Assembly: GCA_031841125.1 (NCBI GenBank) | Contig: CM063112.1 | Location: forward strand, 8,706,603-8,770,602 | Direction: 5' to 3' | Length of the DNA stretch: 64,000 nt | DNA from: Acanthococcus lagerstroemiae | Lineage: Eukaryota > Arthropoda > Insecta > Hemiptera > Eriococcidae | Shown: positions 11,880 to 64,000 of the stretch, piece by piece | How the letters are laid out: each line of letters opens with the position of its first letter | Position numbering within the stretch: position 1 is the first letter of the stretch | Position numbers and translations under genes: made by a program | Notes under the pieces: model-generated | The model's input: only the letters and a program-made list of their open reading frames with translations | Databases searched by the model: none | Told to the model about the DNA's origin: nothing

Positions 11880-14800
11880 GGCCTGTGCATTTGTGATCGT
11901 CCGCCTCGGAATGCTGGTTAAGAAGAGTGAGATACTTATCCGTAGAAAGTGTCCAGGTTAGAGAATCCTGCTGTCATCTCCACCTCGGCCAAAATCATGA
12001 TGTCAGTGCGTCATCAGCCTGTGGTAGACGAGGGATGAACATTATCAACTGACTGAAAAGTTTAACGAACTATATTTTGGAAGTTGACTCTGTGTCGCTG
12101 AAAGTTATAGATTTGGAAAAGCATCCTGCCGTCATCCACCCCGGCAAAAATGTTGGTTGGAAGCCAAGTTTATGTGACTGAAACTAGTGCACCCAGAAAA
12201 AGCATCGTGCCGATCTCCACCCTGGCCAAAATCATAATGATCGTGCGCCATCAACGTATGGTAGATTTGGGATGAACATTGGCAACTGAATGAAGTCAAT
12301 AAACTGTTTGTTGGAAGCCGAGTCTGTGTCGTGGGAATTTGTGGATTTGGAAAGCATCTTGCCATCGTCCACCCAGGCGAAAATCATGGATATCAATGTA
12401 TTGTCAGTACAAACATGGTTGACTCTAGATTGATATTGTCAACTGAGTGAGGTCAATGAACTGTGTTGGAAGCCAAGTCTGTATCGCTGAAAGTAGTGGA
12501 CCTGGAAAACATCCTACCGTCATCCCCATCCCGGCCAAAATCATGATGTCAGTGCACCATCAGTCTATTGTAAACCTGGGATGAACGTTGTCAACTGAGA
12601 GAAGTCGATGAACTGTTTATTGGAAGCCGAGTCTATGTCGTCGAAAGTTGTGGATTTGGAAAGCATCCTGCCATTATCCATCCTGGTGAACAGCATGATG
12701 TCGATGCACTGCTTCGGCGCTACACTTGTAGGAGCATAGACCTGAATGGAGATTAATATTGTCATCTGAGTGAAGTCGATGAACTGTTTGCTGGAAGCCA
12801 AGTCGTGTCGCTGAAAGTAGTGGACCTCTTTTTATTCTGATTTTACTTTCAGCCCGAGCCCTAGAATCCGCCCTTTTGTGCATTACCTCAGAGACGTCGG
12901 GGAGGCTGTTAGGATTGTCTTAGCCCTCTTCTCTGCTTGCCGAAAAACCAGCCTAGGTAGGTCAAAATGTAGCGAGTTGCTGCATGGGCTCGAATCCGGG
13001 ACCTTCGGATTCCGAGACCAGCGCGCTATCCACTCGGCCAACCATGCCCCTAGAAAGCATCCTGCTATCATCTTTACCCGAACCGAAACCATGATGTCAG
13101 TGCACCATCAATCTATGGTAAATTTAGGATGGACACTGTCAACTTACTGAAGTTGACAAACTACAATCTTGGAAGCTGACTCTGTGTCGCTGAAAGTTAT
13201 TGATTTGAAAAGCATCCTGCCGCCGTCAATCCCGGTGATAATTATGGATGCTAGTACATTGTCAGTACGTGACAGACTTTGAATCAATGTTGTCAACTGA
13301 GTGAAGTCGATGAACTGTTCATTGGAGGCCGAACCTGCATCGTTCAAAGTTTGTGGTTTCAGGAAGCATGCTGCTGCCATCCTTCCCGGCCAAAGCTGTG
13401 GATGTCAGTGTATTGTCAGTACATGGTAGACTCGGAATTGGCATTGTCAACTGAGCAGGGTCGATGAATTATTGGTTGAAAGGCAAGTTTATGTCACTAG
13501 AAGTAGTGGACCTGGAAAACATCCTACCATCATCTCCAGCCCAGCCAAAATCATGATGTCAGTACACCATCAGTCTATTGTAGACGTACATTGTCTACTG
13601 AGTGAAGTCGATAAACTGTTTGTTGGAAGTCGAGTCTATGTCGTTGAAAGTTGTGGATTTGGAAAGCATCCTGCCATCATCCATCCTGGCGAACATATGA
13701 TGTCAGTGCACTGACTGTACATGGTTGACTGGAGATTAATATTGTTAACTGAGTGAAGGTTGATGAACTATCTGCTGGAAGCCAAGTCTATGTCGCTGAA
13801 AGTAGTGGACCTGGAAAGCATCCTGCTGTCATCTTTACCTTGGCCAAAATCATGATGTCAGTGCACCATCAGTCTATGGTAAATTTGGGACAGACATTGT
13901 CAACTTACTGAAGTCAACAAACTATAACCTTGGAAGGTGGTGTCGCTGAGAGTTACGAATTTGGAAAGCATCCTACCGCCATCCACCCCGGCAAAAATCA
14001 GGGATGTCAAAAATAATGCATTGTTAGTACAAGGTAGACTCTGAATTGACATTGTCAACTGAGTAAGGTTGATGAACTGTTTGTTGGAAGCCAAGTATAT
14101 GTCCCAGAAACTAGTGAACCTAGAAAACATTGTAGAGTCATCTCCACCCTGGCCAAAATTGTGATATTGGCGCGCCATCAATCTATGGTAGATTTGGGAT
14201 CAACATTGGCAACTGAATGAAGTCAATAAACTGTTTGTTGGAAGCCGAGTCTGTGTCGCTGAAAGTAGTGGACCTGGAAAACCTCCTACCATCATCCCCA
14301 TCCCAGCTAAAATCACGATGTCAGTGCGCCATCAATCTATAGTAGACTTGGAATAGATATTGTCAACTGAGTGAAGTCGATGAATTGATGGTTGGAAGCC
14401 AACCAAGTCTGTATCATTAGAAGTAGTGAACCTGGAAAGCATCCTACAATTATTTCCAGCCGGCCAAAATTATGATGTCAGTGCACCATCAGTCTATTGT
14501 AGGCCTGGGATGGACATTGTCAACTGAGTGAAGACGATGAACTGTTTGTTGGAAGCCGAGTCTATGTCGTTGAAAGCTGTGGATTTGGAAAGCATCCTGC
14601 CATCATCCATCCTGGTGAACATCATGATGTCGATATGGTTGACTGGAGATTAATTCTGCCAGCGGAAGCCGAATCTGTGTCACTGGAAGTCATGTGCCTG
14701 GAAAGCATTCTATCACCATCTGCCCGAACCAAATTCATATTGGTGTGCTGGTGGTGCATGGTTGACTCAGGATTGATACCTTCAGCTGATGCAAGTCAAT

Positions 14801-15000
14801 GGAGCGACACTGGTATTCGAGTCCGTCTCTTTGAATGTCATGCATCAGGAACCATTTTGCCACTATCGACCCGGACCAAACTCATGATATCAGTGCACCG
14901 TCAGTACATTGTCGATTCGGGATCAACATCGACTAACTGAGGTCGATGAACTGTGTGCTGAAAGCCGAGTGTATGTTACTGTAACTCATGGAGCTGGAAC
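11880..15000. repeat. Satellite array, ~154-bp unit, apparent higher-order repeat
   Basis: About 19 diverged tandem units. The marker CATCCTGCCRTCATCC recurs at 11968, 12122, 12356, 12509, 12663, 13057, 13213, 13366, 13520, 13666, 13819, 13969, 14128, 14281, 14437, 14593 and further, mostly 146-159 bp apart. Unit subtypes (GTAGTGGACCTGGAAAAC, GTTGTGGATTTGGAAAG, GTTAnnGATTTGGAAAAG and others) recur in the same order, suggesting a roughly five-unit period of about 0.76 kb. A SINE interrupts it at 12828-13050. Open frames inside are incidental. Confidence 0.85.
12828..13050 (-). mobile_element. tRNA-derived SINE inserted in satellite
   Basis: Reverse-strand copy of the 7173 SINE: the right end shows the inverted A box CCACTCGGCCAACC, the B box is GGGCTCGAATCC, and the body carries GCATTACCTCAGAGACGTCG. 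It splits a satellite unit between GTGGACCT and AGAAAGCATCC, so it entered after that unit existed. Confidence 0.85.
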
Positions 15001-15009
15001 GTGGAAGTT

Positions 15010-15886
15010 AGGTGCCAATCTATTCAGCCGACGATATCGAATAAGTATCAAAAATACCTTCGTGCCTCGGGCTCTTTGTCTTCGTGCTGTTTGATCGTCG
15101 CCGAAGTTGAAGTCCGTTGTGCGAAGAGGGTCCGGCCACGACGTGCGCTTGGAACCTTGAATGGACAGATGGACAGATGTGACGCGCTGCTCGCCCTTGT
15201 ATCAGACTGAGTATCACCCGGCTGCGACCTTATCTTCTACCCGCGGTTTACGTAATATTCAAATCGAGCCCGGTAATACGATGAATGGAAACCATAATGA
15301 GTCGGATGTGCGGGAAAAATACTAGGCCGTACTCACACTGTAACACATCCTGTCGCGCACTCAGTAATTATTATTAGTTCGTGTTCGGTTGTGGTGTCTC
15401 TGTACTTGTAGACGTGGATTAGGATACACACCATATTATAGGTACTTTCGGTTATTTGGGTGAGGTGCCGACGTGTTTGTGAGACTGTGTGGTGTATTTT
15501 AACCCCATTGTGTGCGCGCGTTTTATGTCGGTTTCCCGTCAGCTGATTGCCGCCGCCACTCTGCCTGTGTGTGCCCGTCGCCGCGCCTTGCTAATAATAT
15601 TGATCCGTTTTTATCCCATGACTCTTGTCGTCGTTCTCCACCTTCTCCCGCTTGGCATTCATTTTATTACCCAGGAGCATCGTAGACTGCAGTGCGGTCC
15701 GGTTGATAGTATGCACCCGTTTTTGGCCGACGATTATCGTATTTTGGTTCGCGTGCTGCCCCTAACGGTGCCCTCTCTGATGGAGCGCGAGAAGTGACTC
15801 GCACGTGGAGTTCGCAAGTGCGGGCGTTTGATGATCGCGAAGTGTCGTCGTGGTGACCGTTTTTCGCAGACCGACCGCCGCCTGTG
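15010..15886 (+). promoter_or_regulatory. Likely main promoter and 5' UTR of the EML gene
   Basis: CpG-rich, non-repetitive sequence lies between the end of the 154-bp satellite and the inferred coding exon 1. An in-frame TGA at 15854-15856 closes the exon 1 reading frame upstream, so 15887 is the first available Met. I see no convincing TATA box, and the transcription start cannot be placed. The call rests on base composition and on exon 1 directly downstream. Longer open frames here (for example 15489-15797) show no recognisable protein. Confidence 0.45.
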
Positions 15887-61468
<45,582 letters not shown>

Positions 61469-62190
61469 ACGTATATGAAAGTGCAATAACGCTGTTTTCG
61501 TTTCAGTCTACGGGTGAGGATAATGAGATATCAATTGACGAGGTGAAGAAGCTGAAAACTATGTAAAGGCGTGTTGTAGGCATTCAGGAAAAGTTAATTC
61601 CAGGGTCCTGAGGCGTGATTGTTTCCTGATTTGGTTACAAAATAGAGTATGCAGGCTTATAGCTGTTGGTATGACCAAGATAACAGGAGCCGTCCCTGTA
61701 CAGGAACATGCGAATCACTAGTGACGAATTTAGTTTCTCTTCACCCCCTATTACGACTTCTATCTCTCGTTATCGTCAAACGTCAAAATGAAATTGTTGA
61801 TTTCGAGGGTTCATTCTTGTGTTTCAGATATCCAGCCAAGAATGTTGTGCCAGCGTGTTCATCATGTTTCGAGAGGATATGGAGGAAGCCGGCGAAGACC
61901 GCCGGTGGTACAACTAGATTCCATATATTACGTTAATTCCTCATATTTAAGAATAATAAGGGTTTAAAGTTTTGTCATCGTATATTCCACACAGTATTAT
62001 CGAACCAGTTATCATGTTGGAGATATAAGAGCTCGAATTTTTTTCTGTTTAGTTTTTAGTCTTTCGGAACTGTCTGTGTATTTTTGTATTGTATTTTATA
62101 CGATTATACTGTATTTTATTTTTGAATCATTAGATTTATACTTTCAGCTTTGTATTTCATGACCGACAGGGCAGTCAGTACAATGACTGT
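61469..62190 (+). other. EML 3' UTR and 3' flank
   Basis: Sequence after the stop up to the satellite. I find no canonical AATAAA signal here. A further acceptor-like gtttcag at 61821-61827 is followed by 29 open codons (ISSQECCASVFIMF...) ending at TAG 61915-61917, with no known match. The 3' end of the transcript cannot be placed. Confidence 0.4.
61507..61566 (+). CDS. Possible alternative C-terminal exon of EML
   Basis: After gctgttttcgtttcag, phase 0 gives STGEDNEISIDEVKKLKTM and TAA, 19 acidic/charged residues. It could join exon 17 (61244, phase 0), replacing exon 18, or a weak donor AGC|gtattg inside exon 18. Either would remove the last propeller strand. The only nearby donor after the normal stop leaves a 36-nt intron, which is very short. 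It may instead be 3' UTR. Confidence 0.25.
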   Translation, partial: STGEDNEISIDEVKKLKTM

Positions 62191-62244
62191 TATAGAGATA
62201 AGGATGCAACTTTTCTCCGACAAGGTTAATCTAGTCCTTCCATT

Positions 62245-64000
62245 ACTGGGGACAGCTAGAGGAAAACGGTTTGAAATTTTGAGATGAAATTGATCTCCTC
62301 TTTCGAAAATGCCAACCCATTTCGCAGTAGCTGCCACCAATCCAAAGATTTTTGCATTTTATTATTTCGCCCCACAGAAATTAGCAAATTCGAAAACGGC
62401 GAATATTCTGGTAATGCCTTCAGCACGTCGAATATGCAACTCAACAAACACCAATTGCTGTTTTCGAAATCGTGAATTTCTCTGGGGGTAACTAATAAAA
62501 TGCGAAAATCTCCGGACTGGGGACAGCTAGAGGAAAACGGTTCGAAATTTTGAGATGAAATTGATCTCCTCTTTCGAAAATGCCAACCCGTTTCGCAGTA
62601 GCTGCCACCAATCCAAAGATTTTTACATCTTATTATTTGGCCCCACAGAAGTTAGCAAATTCGAAAACGGCGAATATTCTGGTAATGCCTTCAGCACGTC
62701 GAATATGCAACTCAACATACACCAAGTGACATTTTCGAAGTCGAAAATCTCCGGACTGGGGATAGCTAGAGGAAAACGGTTTGAAATTTTGGGAGCAAAA
62801 TGATCTCCTCTTTCGAATGTGTCAACCCGTTTCGCTGTAGCTGCCACCAATCCAAAGATTTTTGCATTTTATTATTTTGCCCCAGAGAAATCAGCGATTT
62901 CGTAAACGCCGAATTTACCGGGTAATGCCTTCAGCACGTCGAATATGCAACTCAACAAACACCAATTGCTGTTTTCGAAATCGTGAATTTCTCTGGGGGG
63001 AACTAATAATTTGCAAAAATCTCCGGACTGGGGACAGCTAGAGGAAAACGGTTCGAAGTTTTGAGATGAAATTGATCTCCTCTTTCGAAAATGCCACTCC
63101 GTTTCGCAGTAGCTGCCCCCAATCCAACGATTTTTGCATTTTAGTATTTCGCCCTACAGAAATTAGCAAATTCGAAAACGGCGAATATTCTGGTAATGCC
63201 TTCAGCACGTCGAAAATGCAACTCAACATACATCAAGTGACATTTTCGAAATCGAAAATCTCCGGACTGGGGATAGCTAGAGGATAACGGTTTGAAATTT
63301 TGAGATCAGAATGATCTCCTCTTTCGAAAATGCCAACCCGTTTCGCTGTAGCGCCCACAAATCCAAAGATTTTTATATTTTATTAGTTCGCCCCAAAGAA
63401 ATCAGCGTTTTCGAAAACGCCGAATTTACCGGGTAATGCCTTCAGCACGTCGAATATGCAACTCAACAAACACCAATTGCTGTTTTCGAAATCGTGAATT
63501 TCTCTGGGGGGAACTAATAATTTGCGAAAATCTCCGGACTGGGGATAGCTAAACGAAAACGGTTTGAAATTTTGAGATCAAACTGATCTCCTCTTTCGAA
63601 AATGCCAACCCGTTTCGCTGTAGCTGCCACCAATCCAAAGATTTTTATATTTTATCATTTGGCCCCACAGAAATTAGCAAATTCGAAAACGCCGAATTTA
63701 CCGGGTAATGCCTTCAGCACGTCGAATATGCAACTCAACAAACACCAATTGCTGTTTTCGAAATCGTGAATTTCTCTGGGGGGAACTAATAATTTGCAAA
63801 AATCTCCGGACTGGGGACAGCTAGAGGAAAACGGTTCGAAATTTTGAGATGAAATGGATCTCCTCTTTCGAAAATGCCACTCCGTTTCGCAGTAGCTGCC
63901 ACCAATCCAAAGATTTTTGCATTTTATTATTTCGCCCCACAGAAATTAGCAAATTCGAAAACGGCGAATATTCTGGTAATGCCTTCAGCACGTCGAATAT
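62245..64000. repeat. Satellite array, alternating 272/239-bp units, runs off the window
   Basis: GGGGAYAGCTAGAGGAAAAC recurs with AGCT at 62254, 62525, 62764, 63036, 63275, 63547 and 63819, giving spacings 271, 239, 272, 239, 272, 272. The long unit has a 33-bp block (AATTGCTG...GTGAATTTCTCTGGGGG) that the short unit lacks, ending CAAGTGACATTTTCGAAATC instead. Units are otherwise very similar. Both strands have open frames because the sequence lacks stops, not because it is coding. Confidence 0.92.

Noticed and set aside
11880..15000. CRISPR-like repeat/spacer array
   Set aside because: The whole unit repeats with divergence and no unique spacers, in an animal genome; it is a satellite.
15489..15797. 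102-codon open frame upstream of exon 1
   Set aside because: Lies in the presumed 5' UTR/promoter; CpG-rich sequence gives chance open frames on both strands. No known protein.
62245..64000. Repeated open frames in the terminal satellite as a protein family
   Set aside because: Similar frames recur only because the DNA unit repeats; unit lengths 272 and 239 are not multiples of three, so no frame is kept.

Overview
This is a 64 kb piece of animal nuclear DNA, most likely from an arthropod and probably an insect. The evidence is GT-AG introns, tRNA-derived SINEs, R1-type and EN-RT LINE relics, a mariner relic and many MITE-like elements. The sequence does not settle the species. I see no prokaryotic gene organisation, rRNA gene or CRISPR array.

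The only cellular gene I can support is a large plus-strand gene for an echinoderm-microtubule-associated-protein-like protein (EML, EML1/2/4 type). I traced it exon by exon: 15887-15962, 22698-22886, 23309-23453, 23592-23828, optional 29506-29571, 45249-45404, 45624-45773, 45862-45934, 50623-50724, 51384-51488, 51789-52029, 52109-52266, 53276-53533, 54357-54494, 58169-58285, 59857-59944, 61018-61244 and 61343-61468. All junction phases agree, giving about 861 residues, or 883 with the 22-codon optional exon. The order is an N-terminal coiled coil, a Ser/Thr/Pro-rich linker, the HELP motif and a long series of WD-type beta-propeller repeats. A second start is likely: a 14-nt coding first exon at 40531-40544 has a strong donor and the correct phase to join the HELP exon. 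It would give a roughly 650-residue protein without the coiled coil, resembling the short vertebrate EML2 form.

Layout. 1-15 kb: no host gene recognised. It holds two opposed R1-type LINE 3' ends (4.29-6.26 kb), a SINE with a 13-bp target duplication (7.17 kb), a near-perfect 106-bp-arm foldback element nested in a dispersed repeat (8.87 kb), and a 154-bp satellite with apparent higher-order organisation (11.9-15.0 kb). 15.0-15.96 kb: CpG-rich likely promoter, 5' UTR and exon 1. 16-22.7 kb: intron 1, with LINE endonuclease, mariner, CAGGG-ended and MITE relics and a minisatellite split by a LINE tail. 22.7-23.8 kb: coiled-coil and linker exons. 23.8-45.2 kb: very large introns with tandem repeats, a LINE reverse-transcriptase relic, Penelope-like remnants, several MITEs, the optional exon and the alternative promoter. 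45.2-61.5 kb: HELP and propeller exons, with MITEs in most of the larger introns. 62.24-64 kb: a satellite array with alternating 272/239-bp units that starts about 0.8 kb after the stop codon and runs off the window.

How it works together: the gene would produce a microtubule-binding scaffold in two N-terminal versions, one able to oligomerise through the coiled coil and one not. Nearly everything else is mobile or tandemly repeated DNA that has enlarged its introns and flanks.
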